Part shown: piece after piece, positions 25,801-33,975 of the stretch
Layout: each line of letters starts with the position of its first letter
Numbering within the stretch: position 1 is the first letter of the stretch
Origin: Nocardia amamiensis NBRC 102102
Lineage (GTDB): Bacteria > Actinomycetota > Actinomycetes > Mycobacteriales > Mycobacteriaceae
Direction of reading: 5' to 3'
Length of the DNA stretch: 54,319 nt
Assembly: GCF_001612745.1 (NCBI RefSeq)
Contig: NZ_BDBA01000076.1
Location: forward strand, 1 to 54,319
Translations under genes and position numbers: made by a program
Notes under the pieces: model-generated
Database searches by the model: none
Told to the model about the DNA's origin: nothing
Seen by the model: only the letters and a program-made list of their open reading frames with translations

Positions 25801-27498
25801 ATGCGGATCCGATCCACCCGAAACACCCGCCCGCGGCCGGTGCGCTGGGCGGCTCCGCTCGTCGCGCTCGGGCTCGCGGTCGCGGGCTGCGGCGCGGACG
25901 ACGCCGAATCGGCGAAGGGGCTGTCCGACGCGATCGGCACCACCAGCGACATCAATCCGCAACTCCCGGACGAGCTGCGCGAAGGTGGCAATCTGCGCTT
26001 GGCCACCACCTCGTTTCCGGCGAACTGGAACACGCTGTCCAACGATGGGCACGAGGCCGAGATCGGCGACATCGAGCGGCCCTTGATGCCACGCTCGTTC
26101 AACACCGACGCCGCCGGGCAGCTCACCGTCAACAAGGACTACTTCACCGACGTCCAGCTGACCGGCACCGACCCGCAGCAGGTCACCTACACCATCAATC
26201 CGAAGGCCGTCTGGTCCGACGGCACCCCGATCACCTGGGAAGACATCCGCTCCCAGGCCAACGCGCTCAGCGGCGCCGACAAGCGCTTCCTGATCGCCAT
26301 CACCAGCGGCTTCGATCGCGTGGAGAAGGTCGAGCGCGGCGTCGACGACCGGCAGGCGATCATCACCTTCAAGCAGCACTACGCGGAGTGGCGCGGCCAG
26401 TTCGCCGGGAACATGGCGCTGTTCCCGAAGTCGGTGACCGCCAACCCCGACTCGTTCAACCACAGCCTGGCCGACCACATGGGACCCACCGCGGGCCCGT
26501 TCGTGGTCGAGTCCACCGATCGCACCCAGGGCCGCATCGTGCTGGCCCGCAACCCGAACTGGTGGGGCGACAAGCCGAAGCTGGACACCATCACCTACAG
26601 CGTGCTCGACCGCGCGGCCTGGGTCGGCGCGCTGCAGAACAACGAACTCGACGCGGTGCGCCTGAGCACGATCGACGACGTCAAGACCGTGCGCAGCACC
26701 TCAGGGCTGATCGTGCGCCGAGCGCCGGGCAATCGCTGGCGGCACATCACGTTCAACGGCGCCCCCGGTTCCATCCTCGCCGATCCGAAAGTGCGCGTGG
26801 CCATCTCCAAGGCCATCGACCGCCAGGGCATCGCCACCGCCACGCAGAACGGACTGGTGGAGCACCCGAAACCGCTGAACAACCACGTCTTCCTGCAGGG
26901 ACAGGAGGGCTACCGCGACAACAGCCTCGGCTACGACCCCGCGGCCGCGGCGAAGGAACTGGACGATCTGGGCTGGAAGCTGGTCGGCGACGTCCGCGAG
27001 AAGGACGGCCGCAAGCTGGTCATCCGCGACGTCATGTACAACGACCCCACCTGGGTGCAGATCGCGCAGATCGTCCAGCAGAACCTGGCCGCGATCGGGG
27101 TCGGGCTGGTGATCGACACGCGGCCGGGCGCGGGCTACTTCACCGACGTGATCCAGCCCGGTGATTTCGACGCCGCACAGTTCATCTTCGCCGGCGACGC
27201 GTTCCCCCTCAGCAGCATCCCGCAGATCTACGCCTACAACCCCGACGACCTGCAGGGTAACTACGGGCGCATAGGCTCGCCGGAACTGAACACCCTGATC
27301 GACCGCACCCTCTCGGAGCTGGACCCGGCCAAGGCGATCGAGCTCGCCAACCAGGTCGACCGCGCGGTCTTCGAGGAGGGCCACTCGCTGCCGCTGACCC
27401 AGTCCGAAGGAAACGTCGGTATCCGCGCCGACATCGCCAACTACGGGTCCCCTGGGCTCGCCTCATACGACTACACCAGAATTGGTTTCCTGAAGTAG
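25801..27498 (+). CDS. Family 5 solute-binding lipoprotein, copy 1
   Basis: A 565-residue extracytoplasmic binding lipoprotein (SBP_bac_5) for the adjacent importer. The basic start is followed by a hydrophobic segment and the lipobox LAVAGC with Cys30. Family features include the N-terminal LRLATTSFPANWNTL, WSDGTPITWEDI and the C-terminal ligand domain. ATG at 25801 has a strong GGAAGGA site. It is very similar across its whole length to the next gene, apart from the signal sequence, so the pair arose by tandem duplication. Different residues in the middle domain (for example around RLSTIDDVKTVRSTSGL) may alter specificity. Confidence 0.9.
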   Translation: MRIRSTRNTRPRPVRWAAPLVALGLAVAGCGADDAESAKGLSDAIGTTSDINPQLPDELREGGNLRLATTSFPANWNTLSNDGHEAEIGDIERPLMPRSFNTDAAGQLTVNKDYFTDVQLTGTDPQQVTYTINPKAVWSDGTPITWEDIRSQANALSGADKRFLIAITSGFDRVEKVERGVDDRQAIITFKQHYAEWRGQFAGNMALFPKSVTANPDSFNHSLADHMGPTAGPFVVESTDRTQGRIVLARNPNWWGDKPKLDTITYSVLDRAAWVGALQNNELDAVRLSTIDDVKTVRSTSGLIVRRAPGNRWRHITFNGAPGSILADPKVRVAISKAIDRQGIATATQNGLVEHPKPLNNHVFLQGQEGYRDNSLGYDPAAAAKELDDLGWKLVGDVREKDGRKLVIRDVMYNDPTWVQIAQIVQQNLAAIGVGLVIDTRPGAGYFTDVIQPGDFDAAQFIFAGDAFPLSSIPQIYAYNPDDLQGNYGRIGSPELNTLIDRTLSELDPAKAIELANQVDRAVFEEGHSLPLTQSEGNVGIRADIANYGSPGLASYDYTRIGFLK

Positions 27499-27530
27499 AC
27501 ACGCAGCGGCGCTGCGGGAAGGAGCGAACC

Positions 27531-29210
27531 ATGCGGATTCGTTCACTGACGACACGACTGGCGATCGCCGCTGTCGCGATCGGATTGGTGGCCTCCGGGT
27601 GTAGTTCGGACGACGAGGGCGCGCCCGCGGGCTCGGCCGCCGAGCTCGGCACCACCAACGACATCAACCCGCACGATGTCAGCGAGCTGCGCGACGGCGG
27701 CAACCTGCGCTTGGCGATCTCGTCGTTCCCCGCGAACTGGAACAGCTTGTCCAACGACGGGAACGATGCGGAGACCGGCGCGCTGGAGCGGCCGATGATG
27801 CCGCGCGCCTTCCGGACCAACGCGGCGGGTGAGCTTTCGATCAACACCGACTACTTCACCGACATCCAGCTGACGAACACCAACCCGCAGCAGGTGACGT
27901 ACACCATCAATCCGAAGGCCGTGTGGTCCGACGGCACCCCGATCACCTGGGAGGACATCCAGTCGCAGGCCAACGCGCTCAGCGGCGTGGACAAGGCGTT
28001 TCTGATCGCCAACAACAGCGGGTTCGATCGGGTCGAGAAGGTCGAACGCGGCGTGGACGACCGGCAGGCGATCATCACGTTCAAGCAGCACTTCGCCGAA
28101 TGGCGCGGACAGTTCGCGGGCAACACCTTCCTGTTCCCCAAGTCCGTCACCGCTACCCCCGAGGCGTTCAACAAGAGCCTCGTCGACGGCATCGTGCTGA
28201 CCGCGGGACCGTTCCTCGTGCAGTCCACCGACCGGGCACAGGGGCGGATCGTGCTCGGCCGCAATCCCAAGTGGTGGGGCGACACCCCGAAGCTCGACAC
28301 GATCACCTTCAGCGTGCTCGATTCCTCGGCTCAACTGCCCGCATTGCAGAACAACGAGATCGACGCCGTCGGTCTCGGCACCCGCGACGAACTGCGGACC
28401 GCGCGGAACACCCAAGGCATCGCCATCCGCCGCGCGCCCGGCAACAGCTGGAATCACTTCACGTTCAACGGCGCCCCCGGCTCCATCCTCGCCGACCCGA
28501 AGCTGCGGGTGGCGATCTCGAAGGCGATCGACCGCCAGGGCATCGTGACGGCCATCCAGAACGGCCTGGTGGAGAACCCGAAACCGCTGAACAACCACAT
28601 TTTCATTCAGGGGCAGAAGGGATACCAGGACAACAGCCTCGGCTTCGACCCGGCCGCCACGGCCAAGGAGCTCGATGACCTGGGCTGGAAGCTGGTCGGC
28701 GACGTCCGCGAGAAGGACGGGCGCAAGCTGGAGATCCGCGACGTCATGTACCAGGACGACACCTGGGTGCAGATCGCGCAGATCATCCAGCAGAACCTGG
28801 CCGCGGTCGGCGTCAAACTCATTATCGAGACCAAGCCGGGCAAGGGCTTCTTCACCGACGTGATCCAGCCGGGCAACTTCGACGTCGCGCAGTGGACCTG
28901 GGTGGGTGACCCGTTCCCGCTCGGCAGCCTCAACCAGATCTACGGCTACAACCCGAACGATCTGCAGGGCAACTACGGCCGCATCGGCTCGCCGGAACTG
29001 AACGCTTTGATCGAGCAGACGATCTCCGAACTCGACCCGGCAAAGGCGATCGAGCTCGCCAATCAAGTCGACCGCGCGGTGTTCGAGGAGGGCCACTCGC
29101 TGCCGCTGATGCAGTCGGCGGGCAATGTCGGGGTGCGCGCCGACTTGGCGAACTACGGCGCCGCCGGACTCGCGTCCCTGGATTACACGAAAATCGGTTT
29201 CTTGAAGTGA
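27531..29210 (+). CDS. Family 5 solute-binding lipoprotein, copy 2
   Basis: A 559-residue lipoprotein, paralogue of copy 1; most of the sequence is identical by eye from NLRLA onward, including LNGAPGSI-like and QNGLVEPKPLNNH-like blocks. Lipobox LVASGC with Cys24. ATG at 27531 follows GGGAAGGAGC. Both copies end in the same DYTxIGFLK tail. The importer may use either protein, widening its substrate range. Its stop overlaps the start of the next gene as GTGA. Confidence 0.9.
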   Translation: MRIRSLTTRLAIAAVAIGLVASGCSSDDEGAPAGSAAELGTTNDINPHDVSELRDGGNLRLAISSFPANWNSLSNDGNDAETGALERPMMPRAFRTNAAGELSINTDYFTDIQLTNTNPQQVTYTINPKAVWSDGTPITWEDIQSQANALSGVDKAFLIANNSGFDRVEKVERGVDDRQAIITFKQHFAEWRGQFAGNTFLFPKSVTATPEAFNKSLVDGIVLTAGPFLVQSTDRAQGRIVLGRNPKWWGDTPKLDTITFSVLDSSAQLPALQNNEIDAVGLGTRDELRTARNTQGIAIRRAPGNSWNHFTFNGAPGSILADPKLRVAISKAIDRQGIVTAIQNGLVENPKPLNNHIFIQGQKGYQDNSLGFDPAATAKELDDLGWKLVGDVREKDGRKLEIRDVMYQDDTWVQIAQIIQQNLAAVGVKLIIETKPGKGFFTDVIQPGNFDVAQWTWVGDPFPLGSLNQIYGYNPNDLQGNYGRIGSPELNALIEQTISELDPAKAIELANQVDRAVFEEGHSLPLMQSAGNVGVRADLANYGAAGLASLDYTKIGFLK

Positions 29211-29869
29211 GTTTCGGATCGGGCCACCCGCTGGCCTATCCGCTCACGGTGACGATCGGCGCCCTGGCGGTCTGTGCCGCCTGGGCGCCGTTCGGCACTC
29301 TGGATCAGGTGGCGGCGATCGCGGCGGTCGTGCTCGGCATTCTCGGGTATACGGGGTATCGACTCGGCGGCGCGTATGGGCTGTTTCCGTTCTGGCGTTC
29401 GGGTTCCGCGCAGACCGTGCGGGTCACCCGTGTCCGCCAACAGCACCGCCTGGTCAGCCGTTCCTGGTTGCAGGTCGGCGGAACGGGTCGGCCGCGCTGG
29501 CTTCCGGTCTACTTCGACCCTGTGCTGACCACCCTCACCGAAGCCGATGCCGAGGTGACCGACCGCACGATTCACCTCGCCGGGAGACGCCTCTACCCCT
29601 CCGGGCACATCCGCGACGTCGAACCACCGGGCCGATTGATCGACAACCCCAGCCGCCCCGACCCCGACGCACCCACCCACACCGTGGCGGCTACCCGTCT
29701 GCGCCGCCGCCTCCTGCTCGACGCACAATCGACCATCGCGGCCCCCTTCGCGGCGCTGCTGTGGGTCTACATCGACGGCGGCGGCCTGCCCGCCTTCCTG
29801 GCCGCCACCACCATTGCGGCCGCTGCCACCATCTGGCTCTCCGCCATCCGCGGCTCCGACCCCACCTGA
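29207..29869 (+). CDS. Membrane protein of unknown function
   Basis: A 220-residue protein with two N-terminal membrane helices (about 10-55), a polar middle (about 60-165) rich in Arg and Pro, and two C-terminal helices (about 170-212). No known domain is recognised. The GTG start overlaps the stop of the binding protein gene, so it is translated as part of the importer operon and may assist it. In related actinobacteria such proteins are annotated as hypothetical. Confidence 0.75.
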   Translation: MSFGSGHPLAYPLTVTIGALAVCAAWAPFGTLDQVAAIAAVVLGILGYTGYRLGGAYGLFPFWRSGSAQTVRVTRVRQQHRLVSRSWLQVGGTGRPRWLPVYFDPVLTTLTEADAEVTDRTIHLAGRRLYPSGHIRDVEPPGRLIDNPSRPDPDAPTHTVAATRLRRRLLLDAQSTIAAPFAALLWVYIDGGGLPAFLAATTIAAAATIWLSAIRGSDPT

Positions 29870-29894
29870 TCAGCCACGGCGGCGATCCCTTGAC

Positions 29895-29910
29895 CTGAAC
29901 TGCAGTTCAG
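29895..29910. promoter_or_regulatory. Perfect 16-bp palindrome between convergent genes
   Basis: CTGAACTGCAGTTCAG is fully self-complementary with no loop. It lies in the 48-bp gap between the membrane protein stop (29869) and the minus-strand stop (29918). A hairpin would need to open the centre, so it could be a weak terminator or a protein site. Confidence 0.5.
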
Positions 29911-29917
29911 ATTTCGG

Positions 29918-30367
29918 TCACGCCAGGTCCATCTGCCGTTCCGGGGCTGCTTGCGACCGCTCTCCCTTCCGCGCCGCCAGGATGATGAGTGCCCCGGGGA
30001 TGATTCCGGCGAAGAACGGGGAAGGCACGAGAAGGATGCCACTCAGTGCGCACCACGCCGCGATGCCCCAGCCGATTCCGGCGGGCACAGCCACCCCGCG
30101 CCCAGCGAGGTGCCAGGTCAGGAATCCCAAAAGAATCAGCGGCACGGCAAAGCTTCCCGGACCGGCCCAGAAAGTGACCTTGCTCTCCAGCGATTCCACC
30201 GACTGAACGGCGTCTCCGGGATTGAGCGGCACGGCCGCCCATATCCCCAGGTCCACCCAGCCGGTGATCTCGTCTCGAGCGGCAAGCGCCAGCAAGATCA
30301 GGTGCCCCATTCCGAGCACGAGCATGATCCCGCTTGCCCAGCGGAGCAATCGCTTTCCGGAGTTCAT
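29918..30367 (-). CDS. Small four-helix membrane protein, DUF6463-like
   Basis: A 149-residue integral membrane protein with about four helices (WASGIMLVLGMGHLILL; VPLNPGDAVQ loop; FAVPLILLGFLTWHL; GIAAWCALSGILLVPSPFF and the end). The GMGH motif in helix 1 and overall plan resemble DUF6463 proteins. ATG at 30367 overlaps the upstream stop as ATGA, with AAGGAAGG before it, so it is translated with the DUF2867-like gene. Function unknown. Confidence 0.7.
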   Translation of the reverse strand: MNSGKRLLRWASGIMLVLGMGHLILLALAARDEITGWVDLGIWAAVPLNPGDAVQSVESLESKVTFWAGPGSFAVPLILLGFLTWHLAGRGVAVPAGIGWGIAAWCALSGILLVPSPFFAGIIPGALIILAARKGERSQAAPERQMDLA

Positions 30368-30984
30368 CGTGACCTTCCTTCTTCGGACGCCGCCTCGGCA
30401 TCGTTGCGGTCCAGCCAGGCGCGTTCCCATTGGCGGGTCAGCGCCGGGTAGACGATGAGGTATCGGAAAGGCTTGATGGCGGCCATGTACAGCCGCCCGA
30501 ACAAGCCGTTGGGCTTGACCAGGACGGCCATCCGCAGCTCATAGTCGCCGTCGGCGCCACGAACCCAGCCGAGATGCATCACGGTGTGCACGGTCTTGTT
30601 CGCAAGCTCGCGAGCGGACTCCATATCGAGTTCGTAAACCGCTTTGAGCGGCATCTGGTCGTTGTCCACTCCGCGGGGAGCGTCGCGGAGGTCGGCGGGC
30701 AGACGGTCGCGAAGCGAGGCAACCCGCGCACCGACGCTCGCTGATTGTTTGTCCCAGCCGAGGAGTGCACCGAGCTTCCACCGAACGGCGAACAAGAACC
30801 GCACCGGCAAGGTCTGCTTCGCCGGTCCGCCGGCCGCTTGCAGCGCCGCGACCATCGCCGGGAAGTCGTCCGGCCCGGCTCCCGGCGTGCGGTACGACCA
30901 CACGTCCTCGACCTCGAAGTCCTTCGTGAATTCGTGGATGCGCCACGGTTGATCGGTGTAGGTGGTCGGTGCGAGTCGCGACAT
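30364..30984 (-). CDS. DUF2867-like protein
   Basis: A 206-residue cytoplasmic protein. Typical DUF2867 features: WSYRTPGAGPDDFPAMVAAL near the start and TVMHLGWV, MAVLVKPNGLFGRLYMAAIKPFRYLIVYPAL near the end. Members often sit beside reductases or TetR regulators; the biochemical role is unknown. ATG at 30984 has GGAGG 7 nt upstream and starts the two-gene operon. The promoter overlaps a palindrome at 30999-31014. Confidence 0.8.
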   Translation of the reverse strand: MSRLAPTTYTDQPWRIHEFTKDFEVEDVWSYRTPGAGPDDFPAMVAALQAAGGPAKQTLPVRFLFAVRWKLGALLGWDKQSASVGARVASLRDRLPADLRDAPRGVDNDQMPLKAVYELDMESARELANKTVHTVMHLGWVRGADGDYELRMAVLVKPNGLFGRLYMAAIKPFRYLIVYPALTRQWERAWLDRNDAEAASEEGRSR

Positions 30985-30998
30985 GGTTCGCCTCCATT

Positions 30999-31014
30999 TA
31001 TACGGCACCGTATA
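30999..31014. promoter_or_regulatory. TetR-type operator palindrome
   Basis: TATACGGCACCGTATA is a 7-bp inverted repeat with a 2-nt centre, 15 nt upstream of the start at 30984. A further half-site TACCGTA follows at 31024-31030. It overlaps plausible -10 hexamers (TATACG, TATAAA on the minus strand), as expected for a repressor site. No TetR gene is adjacent. Confidence 0.65.
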
Positions 31015-31240
31015 GATCATCTGTACCGTACCGAAGAAATACACCGCACTCAATGGCGGTATTGGGATTCCGGCCGTGCCTCACACCACACGAGCCTGCT
31101 GGTCAGTGCGGGACTCGAAGCTCTACTCCGGAAAAGCTCGGACCTACTCCGCATATGGGCGCAGACCGCCGAGCGCTGCGATCTCGGGCGAATTGGTATG
31201 ACCACTTGACCTCCTGACCAATCGGGCGCACAGTAGACGC

Positions 31241-31963
31241 ATGGCGTTGCAACCTGTGGTCAAGCGGTCGGTGTCGGCGGACGTGTTCGAACAGATCGCG
31301 GCGGATGTGCTCAGTGGGGAGCTGGCGCCAGGGGCGACCCTGCCCAGCGAGCGGCAATTGGCGGAGGCCCTCGGGGTTTCGCGGCCCGCGGTACGGGAGG
31401 CGCTGCAGCGGCTCGCGGCAGCCGGACTCGTTTCCGTGCGTCAGGGGGACGCGACCACCGTGCTGGACTACCGGCGCGGTGCCGGGCTCGAGGTCCTGCC
31501 CAGGTTGCTGGTGCAAGCCGGGGAGCTGGACCCCACGGTGGCGCGCAGCATTCTGGAGGCACGGCTGCACAACGGGCCGAAGGTGGCGGAACTGGCCGCA
31601 CGCCGGGTCGGCGCGACCGGCGCCGGGGAGATCCGCACGCTGCTCGATACCTCCGTCGAAGCGCTTGCCGCCGAACAGGATCCGATCTCGCAGCAGCGGA
31701 TTGCGATGGAGTTCTGGGATCACGTCGTGGACGCGGCCGATTCCATCGTGTTCCGGCTGATGTTCAACATGTTGCGCGCCGCCTATGAACCGGCGCTCGC
31801 GGCGCTGGCCCCGATCATGTCCGCCGAGGTGGGCAACGTCGAGGCATACCGCGAACTGGCCGCCGCCATCGTGGCGGGCAGGCCGCAGAAGGCCGCCACT
31901 AGCGCTCGGGCGCTGCTCGAGCCGGCGACCACCGCTCTGATCGAGGTCCTCGGCGGGCCGTGA
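31241..31963 (+). CDS. GntR-family regulator (FadR/FCD subfamily)
   Basis: A 240-residue regulator with an N-terminal winged helix (about 10-75: [55 protein letters not shown]) and an alpha-helical FCD ligand domain (about 95-235). No ribosome site precedes ATG at 31241; TTGACC at 31206-31211 could be the -35 of a transcript starting close to the ATG. The next gene, a fatty acid hydroxylase, starts 24 nt after its stop, so the regulator may control it and sense a fatty acid or related acid. Confidence 0.87.
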   Translation: MALQPVVKRSVSADVFEQIAADVLSGELAPGATLPSERQLAEALGVSRPAVREALQRLAAAGLVSVRQGDATTVLDYRRGAGLEVLPRLLVQAGELDPTVARSILEARLHNGPKVAELAARRVGATGAGEIRTLLDTSVEALAAEQDPISQQRIAMEFWDHVVDAADSIVFRLMFNMLRAAYEPALAALAPIMSAEVGNVEAYRELAAAIVAGRPQKAATSARALLEPATTALIEVLGGP

Positions 31964-31986
31964 TCACGCATCACCTAGGAACAACC

Positions 31987-32700
31987 ATGACGAAATCCAA
32001 GGCAGAACCGGATACGGTCGCCGAGCAGGCGCGCGCGAGGGTGCGCCGGGACGAGCGGGCATTGCGCCGCGGGCTGACTCTCGGCCAGGCGTTCGGCGAA
32101 TTCCTCCGGCACCCCTCGCCGTGGATGATCGCGACCACGCTCGTGGGCGCGGTGATCGGCCGGGTCATCGTCGGCGACTGGCAAACGTCCGACCTGCTCG
32201 TACCCGCCGTGATGCTGGCGTTCTTCCCGGTCTTCGAGTGGATCGTGCACGTCACCGTATTGCATTGGCGGCCACGGCGGCTCGGCCCGATCGCTCTCGA
32301 CAGCGAGCTGGCCCGCAAACACCGCGAGCACCATGTCGATCCACGCAACATCCCGCTGATCTTCATCCCGACAAAGACGCTGTCCGTGCTGGTCGTCGTA
32401 CTGATCGCCCTGGCGGGGTTCGCCTTCCCGCGCCTCGGCCTCGGCCTGACCTTCCTGATCACCGTCACACTGCTCGGCCTCGGCTACGAGTGGACGCACT
32501 ACCTGATCCACACCGACTACAAGCCGAAACGTTCGCTCTACCGCGCGGTCTGGCGCAACCACCGCCACCACCACTACAAGAACGAGCACTACTGGTTCAC
32601 GGTCACCACCTCCGGTACCGCCGACCGCCTCTTCGGCACCTACCCCGACCCGGCCACGACAGAAACCTCCCCCACCGCCCGCAACCTGCACTCGGCCTGA
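31987..32700 (+). CDS. Sterol desaturase/fatty acid hydroxylase family membrane enzyme
   Basis: A 237-residue di-iron membrane oxygenase. About four helices, with the histidine boxes KHREHH, WTHYLIH and NHRHHHYKNEHYWF that bind the iron pair. Family members hydroxylate or desaturate lipids or sterols. ATG at 31987 follows AGGAAC; an upstream GTG overlapping the regulator stop is less likely. It is in one operon with the GntR regulator and ends at a strong terminator. Confidence 0.88.
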   Translation: MTKSKAEPDTVAEQARARVRRDERALRRGLTLGQAFGEFLRHPSPWMIATTLVGAVIGRVIVGDWQTSDLLVPAVMLAFFPVFEWIVHVTVLHWRPRRLGPIALDSELARKHREHHVDPRNIPLIFIPTKTLSVLVVVLIALAGFAFPRLGLGLTFLITVTLLGLGYEWTHYLIHTDYKPKRSLYRAVWRNHRHHHYKNEHYWFTVTTSGTADRLFGTYPDPATTETSPTARNLHSA

Positions 32701-32713
32701 CCCTGAAGCGGTC

Positions 32714-32773
32714 GCGAGTGGCACACCACGGAGGGGTCTACTCGTGATTCGCCGCAACCTTGTGCCACTCGCG
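32714..32773 (+). repeat. Short palindromic intergenic repeat, copy 1
   Basis: GCGAGTGGCACA (32714-32725) pairs with TGTGCCACTCGC (32761-32772). The intervening CACGGAG and GCCGCA blocks match the reverse complement of the element at 49322-49378, so the two belong to one dispersed family of about 58 bp. Confidence 0.7.
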
Positions 32774-32810
32774 CGGCACACGTCAAGGTCTCGGCACCCG
32801 CCCGCACACC

Positions 32811-32842
32811 AGCCCGGTCCGCGCGAAGTCGCGGACCGGGCT
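32811..32842 (+). terminator. Terminator after the fatty acid hydroxylase gene
   Basis: A perfect 13-bp stem (32811-32823 with 32830-32842) and 6-nt loop, just before the copper promoter. Confidence 0.75.
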
Positions 32843-32876
32843 TCGTCATGTGTGCCGGGCCACTCTTGACGGATTA

Positions 32877-32893
32877 ATACCCTAGGGGGGTAT
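32877..32893 (+). promoter_or_regulatory. Copper-responsive CsoR/RicR-type operator
   Basis: ATACCC and GGGTAT flank a 5-nt centre (TAGGG), matching the TACCC-N5-GGGTA pattern of CsoR and RicR boxes. It lies about 90 bp upstream of the secreted protein gene and would de-repress the copper operon when copper binds the repressor. No csoR gene is in the window. Confidence 0.75.
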
Positions 32894-32905
32894 GGTAGAG
32901 GCAGA

Positions 32906-32962
32906 AGCACGCAGAAACTCGCCGCCGCCGTGGTCCGCGCGGGCTACGCGGTCGCCGATTGA
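32906..32962 (+). pseudogene. Possible 3' remnant of a copZ-like metallochaperone gene
   Basis: One frame without a start codon reads STQKLAAAVVRAGYAVAD and ends in TGA. This looks like the last helix and strand of a heavy-metal-associated (CopZ) domain, which commonly ends in an LxxAVxxAGY segment. It is directly downstream of the copper box, where copZ often lies. The match is short, so this is tentative. Confidence 0.35.
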
Positions 32963-32982
32963 GCACCGAACGGAGCACACCG

Positions 32983-33933
32983 ATGAACGCATCCACCAAA
33001 TTCGGCGGGTTCGCCCTCGGAATCGCGGCGGTCTTCGGGATCGCTCTCACAACCGGGGCGGTCATCGGACCGGATCCCGCCGAGCCCGCGCACAACCCGG
33101 GAACACACAACGGATCCGTCCAGCAGGACGAGGCCCATTCAGAAGCACTACCAGGAGGAATGATGGCGACCGACCGCGGATACACCCTGCGGTTCGACAC
33201 CGCACAGGCCGCATCGGCACCGAATGTGCCGCTTCGTTTTCGCATCCTGGACCAGAACGGGACGGCCGTCACTCGTTATGTACGCAGCCACGAGAAGGAT
33301 CTGCATCTGATCGTCGTGCGCCGCGACATGGTCGCCTTCCAGCATGTGCACCCGGTACTGGGCACAGACGGAACCTGGAGCGTCCCACTCGATCTCACCC
33401 GCGCGGGCGACTATCGGGTATTCGCCGACTTCACCCCCGAGGGTGGCGACAACCTGACCTTGGGCGCGGATCTGCGGGTGGCGGGTAAGTATGACCCGCA
33501 ACAACTCCCGGCCGCGACCACCACCGCGACGGTCGGCGATTACACCGTCATGCTGAACGGCATCGTCGTCCCCGGCCGGCCTTCGACGGTGACCCTGTCG
33601 GTGCGTCGCGGCGGCAAGCCGGTCACCGATCTTCAGCCCTATCTCGGGGCCTACGGCCACCTGGTGGCACTACGCGCCGCCGACCTCGGTTACCTGCACG
33701 TCCACCCGGAGGGCCACCCCGGCGACGGCGTGACTCCGGCCGGACCGGGCATCACCTTCGCCCTCACCGCGCCGAGCGCGGGCGACTACCGCTTGTTCCT
33801 CGACTTCCAGCACGAGGGCGTGGTCCGCACCGCGGAGTTCACCCTGACTGTTCAAGGCACCCCCGCCGCAGACACCGCGACGCACACCGAACACACTGTT
33901 CAGCAGCCGGTGCCGGGCGGCCACAGCCACTGA
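32983..33933 (+). CDS. Secreted His-rich protein of a copper operon
   Basis: A 316-residue exported protein with a signal segment (about 9-30), then two related beta-rich halves (about 65-170 and 175-300). Many His lie in paired spots: SHEKDLHLIVV, FQHVHPV, YLHVHPEGHPGD, FQHEG and a GGHSH end. These suggest metal binding outside the membrane. ATG at 32983 has CGGAG 8 nt upstream. It is the first intact gene after the copper box and lies 42 nt before copA. I know of similar proteins beside actinobacterial copper ATPases but not a proven function. Confidence 0.8.
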   Translation: MNASTKFGGFALGIAAVFGIALTTGAVIGPDPAEPAHNPGTHNGSVQQDEAHSEALPGGMMATDRGYTLRFDTAQAASAPNVPLRFRILDQNGTAVTRYVRSHEKDLHLIVVRRDMVAFQHVHPVLGTDGTWSVPLDLTRAGDYRVFADFTPEGGDNLTLGADLRVAGKYDPQQLPAATTTATVGDYTVMLNGIVVPGRPSTVTLSVRRGGKPVTDLQPYLGAYGHLVALRAADLGYLHVHPEGHPGDGVTPAGPGITFALTAPSAGDYRLFLDFQHEGVVRTAEFTLTVQGTPAADTATHTEHTVQQPVPGGHSH

Positions 33934-33975
33934 CTCGTCGATCCACTACCGCCCGCACAGAACGGAGCACCCACG

